Positions 46,571-54,926 of a stretch of DNA of 64,000 nucleotides are shown piece by piece. The position numbers and the translations under genes were made by a program. Positions within the stretch are counted from its first letter, which is position 1. Each line of letters starts with the position of its first letter. The stretch is from positions 5,444,001-5,508,000 of the forward strand of contig NZ_CP048286.1 of NCBI RefSeq assembly GCF_010365285.1, written 5' to 3'. The notes beneath the pieces were generated by a model, which was not told where the DNA came from, did not search any database, and worked only from the letters and a program-made list of their open reading frames with translations. This DNA comes from Paenibacillus rhizovicinus. Lineage in GTDB: Bacteria; Bacillota; Bacilli; Paenibacillales; Paenibacillaceae.

Positions 46571-47515
46571 ATGAATAGATCAACAGGCACGCTTGCTTGC
46601 ATGGTAAGTTTATCAATTGCTTTATTGACGATGACCGGCTGTGGTTTCGGAGGAGGACAGCATAAGCTGGATCCATTGCCCGAAGCATCGGCGGCTCCGC
46701 TATCGTCTCGGTCCCAACCGCAGTCATCGGCCGCAAGCGAGCAATCGGTCTCCATTCCGAAAGCAGACGTAGAAGCGGACCATATTGTGATCGTCGTAGA
46801 AGAGAACCATTCGTACAAACAAATCGTTGGAAGTTCGAATGCTCCCTATATGAATGCACTAATCAAGCAGGGAGCATTGTTTACGAATGCTTATGCGCTG
46901 ATGCACCCCAGTCAGCCTAATTACATTGCACTCTTCTCTGGGTCGACGCAAGGGGTGAAGGATGACGGCTGCCATAAAGCCGTTCAAGCCAAGAATTTAG
47001 GATCCGAGCTGCTGAAAGCCGGATTAACCTTCGCGGGATATTCCGAAGACTTGCCCAGAACGGGGTTTACCGGCTGCTCGGCAGGAGGTTACGGGCGCAA
47101 GCATAATCCTTGGGTGCAATTCAGCAATATTCCTGCGCAATTGAACAAGCCGTTTTCCGCTTTCCCTCATGACTACGCCAAATTGCCGACCGTATCGTTC
47201 GTTATCCCCAACCATCAAGACGACATGCATGACGGGACGGTCCGGGAAGCGGATGACTGGTTGAAGCAAAGCATCGGTTCCTATGCCGCTTGGGCTAAAT
47301 CGCATCGGAGTTTGCTGATCGTTACGTGGGACGAGGACGATTTTTCGAAGCGGAATCAAATTCCGGTCATTATGGTCGGGTCCATGGTACGGCCGGGCAA
47401 ATACGCGGTGCGCATTAATCATTATTCAGTGCTGAGAATGATCGAGGACATCTACGGACTGCCATTGCTAGGCGGAAGTCGAAATGCAACGCCGATCGAC
47501 GGGATTTGGAAGTAA
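46571..47515 (+). CDS. Lipoprotein phosphoesterase (PF04185, acid phosphatase/phospholipase C-like)
   Basis: The product has 314 residues; ATG 46571 follows GGAGG at 46561. The lipobox is MTGC, then a Ser/Gln/Pro-rich linker. The phosphoesterase core is clear: VIVVEENHSYKQI (Glu, Asn metal and catalytic region), MHPSQPNYIALFSG, FVIPNHQDDMHDG, and IVTWDEDD. It would work on the outer face of the membrane on phosphate esters, possibly lipid-linked ones. It sits between a full-length and a truncated COG4705-like gene. Confidence 0.88.
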   Translation: MNRSTGTLACMVSLSIALLTMTGCGFGGGQHKLDPLPEASAAPLSSRSQPQSSAASEQSVSIPKADVEADHIVIVVEENHSYKQIVGSSNAPYMNALIKQGALFTNAYALMHPSQPNYIALFSGSTQGVKDDGCHKAVQAKNLGSELLKAGLTFAGYSEDLPRTGFTGCSAGGYGRKHNPWVQFSNIPAQLNKPFSAFPHDYAKLPTVSFVIPNHQDDMHDGTVREADDWLKQSIGSYAAWAKSHRSLLIVTWDEDDFSKRNQIPVIMVGSMVRPGKYAVRINHYSVLRMIEDIYGLPLLGGSRNATPIDGIWK

Positions 47516-48304
47516 GGAGAGAATTGGTTAACGATTCTGTTTACCTTCGCTTTGGGTACTGCGGTTGGGGATCTCTATTCGGAGCAGCTTGGAGTCGGAT
47601 ATCTGAAAACAGGACTGATCGTGCTCGTAATTCTTGCTTGCGTGTTCGTGGCTTGGAAACGGAAACTGAATGAGATCCTGGCTTTCTGGATCGCCTATAT
47701 CCTCACGCGTCCGCTCGGAGCCTCGCTTGGAGACTATTTGTCCCAGACGAAACAAAATGGCGGGCTGGCGTTCGGCGCTACCCTTACAAGCGTCATTTTT
47801 CTAAGCGCCATCGTAGTCATTATCGTTTATTTGGCTTTAGCCAAGAACGATTTCATTACGAAAGGCGAATCAGACTCGGCTAAAGTGTCGTCCGGCACGA
47901 TAAAACGGGTATGGACGCAAACCGTGTCCGCGGTCGTTCTATTCCTAGCCGTCGGAATCGGAGGGTATATCTGGTGCAATCAGAATCTTGTGCCGGATGT
48001 CGCTTCATCGCAAACGACCTTGAGCGGGCAGCTGAACGATTTTATTACCATTGAAAATGAAATCCTTGCTAATATCGACGGAAATAATCTGAGTGCAGCC
48101 AAGTCGAAAGCCAACGATCTGGAGCATGACTGGGATCAGGCAGAACCGAAGCTCAGGAAAATCGATCGGAAAACGTGGACCCGGATTGACGGAACGATCG
48201 ATGACGTGCTTGCAGCCGTTCGTACGAAGAGCCCCAATGTCGATAAGTGTGATAAGGTTCTCGGGGATTCATTGGATGCGTTAAGTGCATCCAATCAATC
48301 ATAA
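47516..48304 (+). pseudogene. 5'-truncated COG4705-like membrane protein gene
   Basis: The frame continues from right after the phosphoesterase stop without a start codon in place; the first option with any initiation potential is TTG 47552. The text starts in the middle of the family at NWLTILFTFALGTAVGDLYSE and contains IAYILTRPLGASLGDYL. It then has an extra membrane helix and a C-terminal helical domain of about 110 residues with charged heptad-like stretches. The whole first half seen in the paralogue at 45761 is missing. Translation from TTG 47552 remains possible. Confidence 0.65.
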
Positions 48305-48342
48305 TGGCCGTAATTCCCGCGATCACGCGGAGACATAACGAC

Positions 48343-48376
48343 AAGAACCACGGGATTGTTCATCCCGTGGTTCTTT
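48343..48376 (+). terminator. Strong terminator before helD
   Basis: A perfect 14-bp stem AAGAACCACGGGAT/ATCCCGTGGTTCTT (48343-48356 with 48362-48375) with a 5-base loop is followed by TAATTT. It closes the envelope region. Confidence 0.9.
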
Positions 48377-48446
48377 AATTTCAGCGTTCATCGCTCGCGT
48401 TCCGGATGTCCGTAAATGTAAAATAACGACAATAGAAAAAAATCAA

Positions 48447-48475
48447 TTGAATGCAAAATAACGCCATGATATAAT
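48447..48475 (+). promoter_or_regulatory. SigA-type promoter for helD
   Basis: TTGAAT (48447-48452), 17 bases, then a perfect TATAAT (48470-48475). It lies between the strong terminator and helD, giving a leader of about 130 nt. Confidence 0.65.
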
Positions 48476-48610
48476 CGATAGCGTCATTGATAAATTAGTT
48501 ATGTGAAGTTTCCAGTTCTATTCCTACTTTAATTGTACAGCTGGAACTTTAATTTGTCAATGCTCTTTTTTATCCCGATCATTCGGAAAAAGGAGTGTGT
48601 TCACAGAGAT

Positions 48611-51013
48611 ATGGAAACAGCGGATTGGAAGCAGGAACAGGAGCGGCTGGAGAAGGTCAGGAACAAACTGCAAGCGAGAATTGCCGAGCTGGAGCCGGAG
48701 GTTGCCGGCATGCGCGATCAGGCTACGGACATCCGCAGACGATTCTGGGAAGAAGTTACGATCAACACGAGCACGGACGAAGATTTCGAAGAAACCTTCC
48801 TCACGATAAACCAGCAATCAGCGGTACTGGCTGAGCGCGAGCGCGGTCATAAGCTGTTGGTGCAGCAATGGAAAAGCATGAACCGCCTGCTCCCGTCTCC
48901 GTATTTCGGACGGATCGATTTTCAGGAGGACCAGGACCAGACGGAGCAGATCTATATCGGCGTATCCTCCTTCATCGACGAAGACGGATTGCGTTTTCTG
49001 ATCTATGACTGGCGGACGCCGATCGCGAGCCTGTACTACGATTACTCTCCGGGCCCCGCTTCTTATATCACGCCGGGCGGACGAATCGAAGGGACGATGG
49101 AGCTCAAGCGTCAATTTCAGATTCAGAATGGGCAGCTTCGCAACATGTTCGATGCGAACGAAACGATCGGAGACGAATTGCTGCAGCAAGTGCTAGGCAA
49201 AGGCGCGGATTCGCAAATGAAGAGTATCGTGGCCACGATTCAGAAGGAGCAGAACGCCATTATCCGCAACGACCGAAGCCGGATGCTCATCGTACAGGGG
49301 GCGGCAGGCAGCGGTAAGACTTCCGCGGCATTGCAGCGGGTGGCGTACTTGCTGTACAAACACCGCCAGACGATCAAGGCGAACCAGATCGTTCTCTTCT
49401 CGCCGAATCCGATGTTCAACAGCTATATCTCCACCGTCCTGCCCGAGCTGGGAGAAGAGAACATGCAGCAGACGACGTTTCAAGAATATCTCGACTATTG
49501 GCTGGGTTCCTCGCTGCGGCCGGAGGATCCCTTCGATCAGATCGAATACGTGCTGACTGCGCAAGGAGCGCCGGGGTACGAAGCCCGTCTTCAGGGAATC
49601 GGGTATAAAGCCTCCGAGGCTTTCATGCAAGCTCTGCAGCACTACGGCACGTGGCTCGGACAAGAAGGCATGCGATTCAATGGCATTCGGGTCCAAGAAC
49701 GCGAGTTGATCACCGCGAAGCGAATGCATTCGGAATTCTATGGCTACGACCGTTCGCTGCCGCTCGTTAATCGGGTCGCGCTCTTGCAGGAATGGCTGCT
49801 GAAAGAACTGGCTTCGCTGGAAAGATCGGAACGGGAAGCGCCTTGGGTACAGGAAGAGATGAACTATCTCGACACCGATCAGTATGTGGAAGCCTTCGGC
49901 ATGCTGCATGGAGACCGGGAATTATTCGATCTCGCGGAGACGTACACCGCGGCTCGCGAACGGATCAACAACAAGCGCCGGGGAGACGAAGGCGACTTTG
50001 ATTATGGCTTGAAGGAAGAAGACCTGCTTCGCCGCAAGATCGTGAAGGCGTTCTTCAAACCGCTGCGGAAAAGCGTGAAGAAATTCGCCTTTATTGATAT
50101 TGAGGGCATCTATGGCCAATTGTTCGAGGGCGAAGCCGCCTATCGGGAGAAGACGAAGGAGTCCGATATTCCGGTATTATGGACGGAAATCTGCAAGCAG
50201 ACCACAGAAAAGCTAGACCGGCGCGAATTGTTCTATGAGGATGCGACGCCGTATTTGTATCTCAAGGAGCTGATCGAGGGCGTTCGAACGAACACGGAGA
50301 TTCGGCATGTCTTCGTCGATGAGGGGCAGGATTATTCGCCGTTTCAATATGAATATTTGAAGAAATTGTTCCCTCGCGCCAGGATGACGGTGCTCGGCGA
50401 CTTCGGGCAAGCGATCTTCATGCAGTCTACGAGCTTGGACGCATCCGACTCGCCGCTCATTCGGCTATATGGCGAAGACGAAACAAGCTTGATCCGCCTT
50501 GTGCGCAGTTATCGTTCGACGCGGGAGATCGTGGAATTTACGCGGTCGATGCTCCCGGGCGGGGAAGAAATCGCACCGTTTGACAGAAGAGGCGCCAAGC
50601 CCCTTCTGACTCGATTCGACGGCTCGGAGAAGCGTGACGCGCAAATGATGACTGACATTGCGGTGCTCATGGCCGAAGGCTTCGACTCCATCGCCGTCAT
50701 TACGAAGACCGCGGCGGAAAGCCGCGCAGCCTATGAATCGTTACGGAAGCATGGAGGCGAAGAGCTGCAGCTCATTACGAAGGAGACGTTCAATTTCCAG
50801 AAGGGCGTGATGGTCATTCCCGTCTATCTCGCCAAAGGCGTCGAGTTCGATGCAGTCTTGGTCTATGACGCTTCATCCGGAGCTTACGGCAGGGAGAACG
50901 AACGCAAGCTTCTCTATACGGCGTGTACGCGGGCCATGCACCGGCTTGGGCTCTACGCGACGGGCGATTGGTCGCCGTTCGTGCAGGCATTGCCGGCGCA
51001 TTTGTACGCGTAA
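48611..51013 (+). CDS. helD: RNA polymerase-recycling helicase-like protein HelD
   Basis: The product has 800 residues with ATG 48611 as start; AGGAG lies 15 bases upstream, and an in-frame ATG 48560 without a ribosome site is less likely. The N-terminal 70 residues form a long charged coiled coil (ETADWKQEQERLEKVRNKLQARI), as in HelD arms that enter the polymerase secondary channel. UvrD-like motor motifs follow: Walker A GAAGSGKTSAAL (about 230), motif II VFVDEGQDYSPFQ, motif III LGDFGQAIF, motif IV LVRSYRSTREIVEF, and the final KGVEFDAVLVYDAS with YTACTRAMHRLGLY. HelD releases stalled polymerase from DNA and can give rifampicin tolerance in related proteins. Confidence 0.9.
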   Translation: METADWKQEQERLEKVRNKLQARIAELEPEVAGMRDQATDIRRRFWEEVTINTSTDEDFEETFLTINQQSAVLAERERGHKLLVQQWKSMNRLLPSPYFGRIDFQEDQDQTEQIYIGVSSFIDEDGLRFLIYDWRTPIASLYYDYSPGPASYITPGGRIEGTMELKRQFQIQNGQLRNMFDANETIGDELLQQVLGKGADSQMKSIVATIQKEQNAIIRNDRSRMLIVQGAAGSGKTSAALQRVAYLLYKHRQTIKANQIVLFSPNPMFNSYISTVLPELGEENMQQTTFQEYLDYWLGSSLRPEDPFDQIEYVLTAQGAPGYEARLQGIGYKASEAFMQALQHYGTWLGQEGMRFNGIRVQERELITAKRMHSEFYGYDRSLPLVNRVALLQEWLLKELASLERSEREAPWVQEEMNYLDTDQYVEAFGMLHGDRELFDLAETYTAARERINNKRRGDEGDFDYGLKEEDLLRRKIVKAFFKPLRKSVKKFAFIDIEGIYGQLFEGEAAYREKTKESDIPVLWTEICKQTTEKLDRRELFYEDATPYLYLKELIEGVRTNTEIRHVFVDEGQDYSPFQYEYLKKLFPRARMTVLGDFGQAIFMQSTSLDASDSPLIRLYGEDETSLIRLVRSYRSTREIVEFTRSMLPGGEEIAPFDRRGAKPLLTRFDGSEKRDAQMMTDIAVLMAEGFDSIAVITKTAAESRAAYESLRKHGGEELQLITKETFNFQKGVMVIPVYLAKGVEFDAVLVYDASSGAYGRENERKLLYTACTRAMHRLGLYATGDWSPFVQALPAHLYA

Positions 51014-51043
51014 CGCGTAAGTTAACAGCAGCGCATAACTCGT

Positions 51044-51090
51044 AAGCCCAAAGCTTTGGCCGTTAATCGGTCAAGGCTTTGGGCTTTTAA
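51044..51090. terminator. Terminator between helD and the convergent TetR gene
   Basis: A 19-bp stem with G-U pairs (51044-51062 with 51068-51086) is followed by TTAA on + and preceded by A on the other side, so it can serve both converging genes. Confidence 0.85.
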
Positions 51091-51127
51091 CTTTTTGCTG
51101 ATCATGCACACGGTCACGGATTATCGG

Positions 51128-51721
51128 CTACTCTGCTGCATTTTGCGGCAGCCGGAACAATATAGAGAGCTGCTTCGCAAGGAAGAGCGGCGTGTAAGGC
51201 ATGTCGCTGCGCAGCCAATAGACAATCGTACCGATGAGGGCGGAGGAGCCATACCAGATGGCAATGTCTTTCGGAACGTTCACGGAGGTAACCGTCAAGG
51301 AAGCGATTCGATTCTCGGCTCGGCTTGAAATTAATTCAACCATCAAGTTCATAAGGCGGTCCGTGAAGGCCGGAATGCGTTTGGAGGCGAGAACGATCTT
51401 ATAGAAGGCTGCATGTTCCGCGATATGCTCGATGATGCTGACCAATATCGTCCAGCTCGTTTCGGCATGGGGCTCGTTCGGTATGTCTTGCAAGACCGCA
51501 TGAAACTCGCGAATCATATCATCCGCCATCCGCTCCACCATATCGGGAATATCCTTGTAATGCAGATAGAAGGTGACGCGGTTGATCGTGGCGCGTTCCG
51601 CGATCCGGTTGACGGTTATTTTCTCAAGCTCCATCTCCTGGAGTAAATCGATAAAGGCATCTCGGATCAACTGCCGCGTCCGAACGACTCGCGGATCTAT
51701 CCGTGGGGATTTGATTGACAA
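51128..51721 (-). CDS. TetR-family regulator
   Basis: The product has about 198 residues with TTG 51721 as the likely start, 13 bases after AAAGGA. The open frame to 51763 adds 14 codons without a ribosome site. The N-terminal helix-turn-helix reads KITVNRIAERATINRVTFYLHYKD (about residues 36-59); the C-terminal helical domain has a hydrophobic dimer face. It is divergent from an MFS exporter gene with 229 bp between, the usual setting of a drug-responsive repressor. Confidence 0.87.
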   Translation of the reverse strand: MSIKSPRIDPRVVRTRQLIRDAFIDLLQEMELEKITVNRIAERATINRVTFYLHYKDIPDMVERMADDMIREFHAVLQDIPNEPHAETSWTILVSIIEHIAEHAAFYKIVLASKRIPAFTDRLMNLMVELISSRAENRIASLTVTSVNVPKDIAIWYGSSALIGTIVYWLRSDMPYTPLFLAKQLSILFRLPQNAAE

Positions 51722-51950
51722 CGTCTGTTCATTTCCTTTCTGTACCTGGATTCTGCACGACAATTGCGAGCGGCTCTGTAAATGATGTGGCGTGTATGCA
51801 ACACAATCCGCGCATTCGTCAATTAATAAACGTTTTTGATGAAACTGTTGCTTGTGATCATGCAGAGCAGCCCATATAATATTTTACATTAGGTACAGTA
51901 TACAACAAAGTGTCTATTAGTTGTAGAGCAAAAAGAAAGGATTGAACAAG

Positions 51951-53435
51951 ATGAGTATTTCTACGGGTTTTGACAGCAGCTCGATCAAGAAAGGCCCGCT
52001 GTTGTTCGTCATGATTCTCGGGGCGTTCATCGCCGTGTTGAATCAGACTATAATGAGCGTCGCGCTGCCGGAGCTGATGGTCGACTTCAAAATCGCGGCG
52101 TCCACCGCGCAGTGGCTGACCACCGGATACATGCTGGTGAACGGGGTGCTTATACCGATTACGGCGTATCTCATGCAGCGGTTTACGACCCGCGAGTTGT
52201 ATCAAACGGCAATGATTATTTTCCTAGGGGGGACGATTCTTTCCGCAGCAGCCCCTAACTTCGACGCGCTGCTGGCCGGACGTCTCGTTCAAGCGGCGGG
52301 CGCCGGCATTATCATGCCGCTGCTGATGACGGTTATCTTGACCGTGTTCCCTCCCGACAAGCGGGGGGCGGCGATGGGTATGGTCGGGTTCGCGATCATT
52401 TTCGCTCCTGCAATCGGGCCTACGATTGCCGGTTATGTCATGCAGCATTATTCGTGGCGCACGATGTTCTACGGCATGATTCCGCTTGCCGTCATCGTCA
52501 TTGCAGTCGCCTATGTGTACCTCAAGAACGTAACGGAGCGCAAATATCCGAGAATCGACATGGTGGGCGTCCTGCTCTCGACGATCGGTTTCGGCGCCGT
52601 GCTTTACGGCTTCAGCAGCGCCGGAAGCAAAGGCTGGTCGAGCGCGGAAGTCATTTTGTCCATCGTGATCGGCGTTCTTTCCTTGATCGTGTTCACCTGG
52701 AAACAGCTGGTTTCCAGAGAACCGCTTCTTGATCTCAAGGCGTTCAAATACGGCATGTTCTCCTTAACGACTGTTATTAATATTGCGGTAACGATGGTCA
52801 TGTATGCGGATATGATGCTGCTGCCGCTTTACTTGCAGAACGCGCGTGGATACACGGCGTTGGAATCCGGTCTGCTGATGCTCCCCGGCGCGCTGCTGAT
52901 GGGCGTCATGATGCCGGTAACGGGAAGACTGTTCGATAAATTCGGAGCGAAGTGGCTGTCCGTTATCGGCATGGCGATTACGATCGGCACTACCGTCGGC
53001 TTCGTTAATTTGACCGACTCTACGAGTTATACGTACTTGGTTCTGATGTCCACGGGACGACGCTTCGGGATGGCGATGTTCCTCATGCCGATTACGACGG
53101 CGGGTCTGAACCAATTGCCGGCAAGATTGAATGCGCATGGTACTGCGATCTCCAACACCATCAAGCAGGTGGCGGGCGCGATCGGAACTTCGCTGCTCGT
53201 CACGGTTATGACGACCAGAACCAAAACGCATATGCTGGATATGGTGGCTGCGGGCAACGATTCTTCGCAGGAGCATATGGTTATGGAAGCAACGATTCAA
53301 GGCATCAACGATGCGTATCTGGTCATTATCGGCATCGGCATCGTCGGATTGCTGCTATCGTTCTTCATTAAACGCACGGGTCAGGCTGAAGAAAAAGGAA
53401 CGGAAGCTGCTTTGAAACCGAAGGCAGCCAGCTAA
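51951..53435 (+). CDS. MFS drug exporter, DHA2 (EmrB/QacA) family
   Basis: The product has 494 residues; ATG 51951 is ten bases after AGAAAGGA. It has 14 predicted helices. Signatures are LNQTIMSVALPELMVDFK, the motif A region TRELYQTAMI, and the motif C element GPTIAGYVMQHYSWRTMF in helix 5-6. The late element TTAGLNQLPARLNAHGTAISNT is also typical. It is a proton-driven exporter probably repressed by the divergent TetR protein. Confidence 0.93.
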   Translation: MSISTGFDSSSIKKGPLLFVMILGAFIAVLNQTIMSVALPELMVDFKIAASTAQWLTTGYMLVNGVLIPITAYLMQRFTTRELYQTAMIIFLGGTILSAAAPNFDALLAGRLVQAAGAGIIMPLLMTVILTVFPPDKRGAAMGMVGFAIIFAPAIGPTIAGYVMQHYSWRTMFYGMIPLAVIVIAVAYVYLKNVTERKYPRIDMVGVLLSTIGFGAVLYGFSSAGSKGWSSAEVILSIVIGVLSLIVFTWKQLVSREPLLDLKAFKYGMFSLTTVINIAVTMVMYADMMLLPLYLQNARGYTALESGLLMLPGALLMGVMMPVTGRLFDKFGAKWLSVIGMAITIGTTVGFVNLTDSTSYTYLVLMSTGRRFGMAMFLMPITTAGLNQLPARLNAHGTAISNTIKQVAGAIGTSLLVTVMTTRTKTHMLDMVAAGNDSSQEHMVMEATIQGINDAYLVIIGIGIVGLLLSFFIKRTGQAEEKGTEAALKPKAAS

Positions 53436-53468
53436 AGTTAAATCGGCTATCCTCAATATATATAAATA

Positions 53469-53508
53469 AAACAAGGCGCCTGGGATCATATCCTTGGCGC
53501 TTTGTTCT
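53469..53508. terminator. Terminator shared by the MFS gene and the permease remnant
   Basis: ACAAGGCGCC pairs with GGCGCTTTGT with a nested inner stem (about 53469-53506). It lies between convergent frames and is flanked by A and T on the two sides. Confidence 0.7.
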
Positions 53509-53986
53509 ATTTGATGCCGAAGCGGATGAAAGAATCTACGATCTGCCGGCGAAGCAGCAAGTAAATGATCAGGATCGGCAAGCACGAGACGGTCGTTGCG
53601 GCCATCAGCGAGCCCCACATGTTGGAGTCGGAGTTGACGAACAGCTTCAGTCCGATCTGGATCGGTGCATGCTCCATTTTGTTCGTGACAAGCATGGGTC
53701 AGAGCTATTCGTTCCAGGCATTGATGAATTGAATGATGCCGAGCGAAGCGACCGTCGAGCGCACGTTGGGCAGGATCAGCCGCGTCAATATGCCCCAGTC
53801 GCTCAATCCGTCGATGCAGGCGGCTTCGATCAGCACGCCCGGAAAGGATTGAAACGATTGGTAGAGCGATAGAATCGCGAACGTCGAGACGCTGAACGGA
53901 AGCACGATGATCCCGAAAATCAGGAAGAACAGCAGCGCAGCCGCCGAGCTGAAACCGACGTTCAAGTTCGAGAACGCGAACCGGTG
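53507..53986 (-). pseudogene. Sugar ABC permease remnant: MalF tail fused to MalG, with two nonsense codons
   Basis: On the minus strand the frame starts within HRFAFSNLNVGFSSAAALLFFLIFG, the last helix of a MalF-type permease. It passes without break into LPFSVSTFAILSLYQSFQSFP and the coupling loop IEAACIDGLSDWGIL of a MalG-type permease, ending correctly in IVDSFIRFGIK. Thus a deletion removed the end of the first gene and about half of the second. In addition, the conserved NEYLWP segment is interrupted by TAG (53707-53705, in place of Tyr) and TGA (53701-53699, in place of Trp). No start codon, binding-protein gene or second permease is left. Confidence 0.85.
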
Positions 53987-54124
53987 TTAATCGAAGTTGG
54001 GCAATAGCAACCCTCGGATGAAAGAGCTGGCAGAAGGAATCGCGATCAGACGCAGCAATCGCCGTTACGTCTCCCCGGACATGCTCATACACTATGAACA
54101 GTAAGAGCATAGGAGGCGAGGCGA

Positions 54125-54700
54125 GTGATTCACGAAACGAACGATCGTAATTTTCTAGCGTTACTGCATCAAAGGATTATCGATACGGAGAGCTTGCTCG
54201 ATGTCGGCTGCGGTCCTTGCTTGATACTGGATGATCTGCCCTATAAGCATATTATCGCCCTGGATGTTCATCGGCCTTATTTGATCAATCGAATAACGAA
54301 TTCAGGGCATATTCTGCCCTTGAACGCCGATGCGCGTTTAATAGGCAAGCTGTTCGTGCCGAAGTCCTTCTCGGCGGTATCCTTCATGGATTCCATCGAG
54401 CATTTCACCAAGCAGGATGCGCTCGATATGCTGCGCGAAGCGGAATTGATCGCCAGTAAACAAGTCATCGTCTTCACGCCGCGCGGCTTTTTTCCCCAGG
54501 ATAATGTAGACCATTTCGGCTTGAACGGAGAGGTGTTCCAGACGCATCGCAGCAGCTGGGAACCTGAAGAGCTGGAACGGCTCGGTTACGAAGTCACCGT
54601 CATGAAGGGGCAGCACGATCAGCGCAATCCGGCGTTCGTGAATACCTTCGGAATTAATCATCCCCCCGTGGATGCGCTGCTTGCCATCAAGAACGTGTAG
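54125..54700 (+). CDS. Class I SAM-dependent methyltransferase-like protein
   Basis: The product has 191 residues from GTG 54125 behind ATAGGAGGCGAG. Motif I is LLDVGCGPC (about 24-32), the following acidic strand end IIALDVHRP, and motif IV-like FSAVSFMDSIEHF. The C-terminal part is short and includes FTPRGFFPQDNVDHFG, common in methyltransferases of polysaccharide loci. The substrate is unknown. It stands alone between decayed permease sequence and a terminator. Confidence 0.75.
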   Translation: MIHETNDRNFLALLHQRIIDTESLLDVGCGPCLILDDLPYKHIIALDVHRPYLINRITNSGHILPLNADARLIGKLFVPKSFSAVSFMDSIEHFTKQDALDMLREAELIASKQVIVFTPRGFFPQDNVDHFGLNGEVFQTHRSSWEPEELERLGYEVTVMKGQHDQRNPAFVNTFGINHPPVDALLAIKNV

Positions 54701-54761
54701 GCGGCGGGACTCCGGTCCCGCTGGCGTATGCGGACATTCGGACGGTTAGTAGTCTCTGGAG

Positions 54762-54808
54762 AGGCTCCGGCCTGTTGGTTCAAACGAACTGACGGCCAGA
54801 GCCTTTTA
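54762..54808 (+). terminator. Terminator after the methyltransferase gene
   Basis: An 11-bp stem with one mismatch (54762-54772 with 54794-54804), enclosing a smaller inner hairpin, is followed by TTTT. Confidence 0.75.
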
Positions 54809-54926
54809 CCTGTGAGGTTTATTTTCGGAAAAGGATAACTTGCCGCCATTGTCAAATTAGTAGGACAAGCAAGCTAGCATAAAAGGTATCCGCATTCTCT
54901 CAAACTCTGGATGGAGGAAGGATCAA

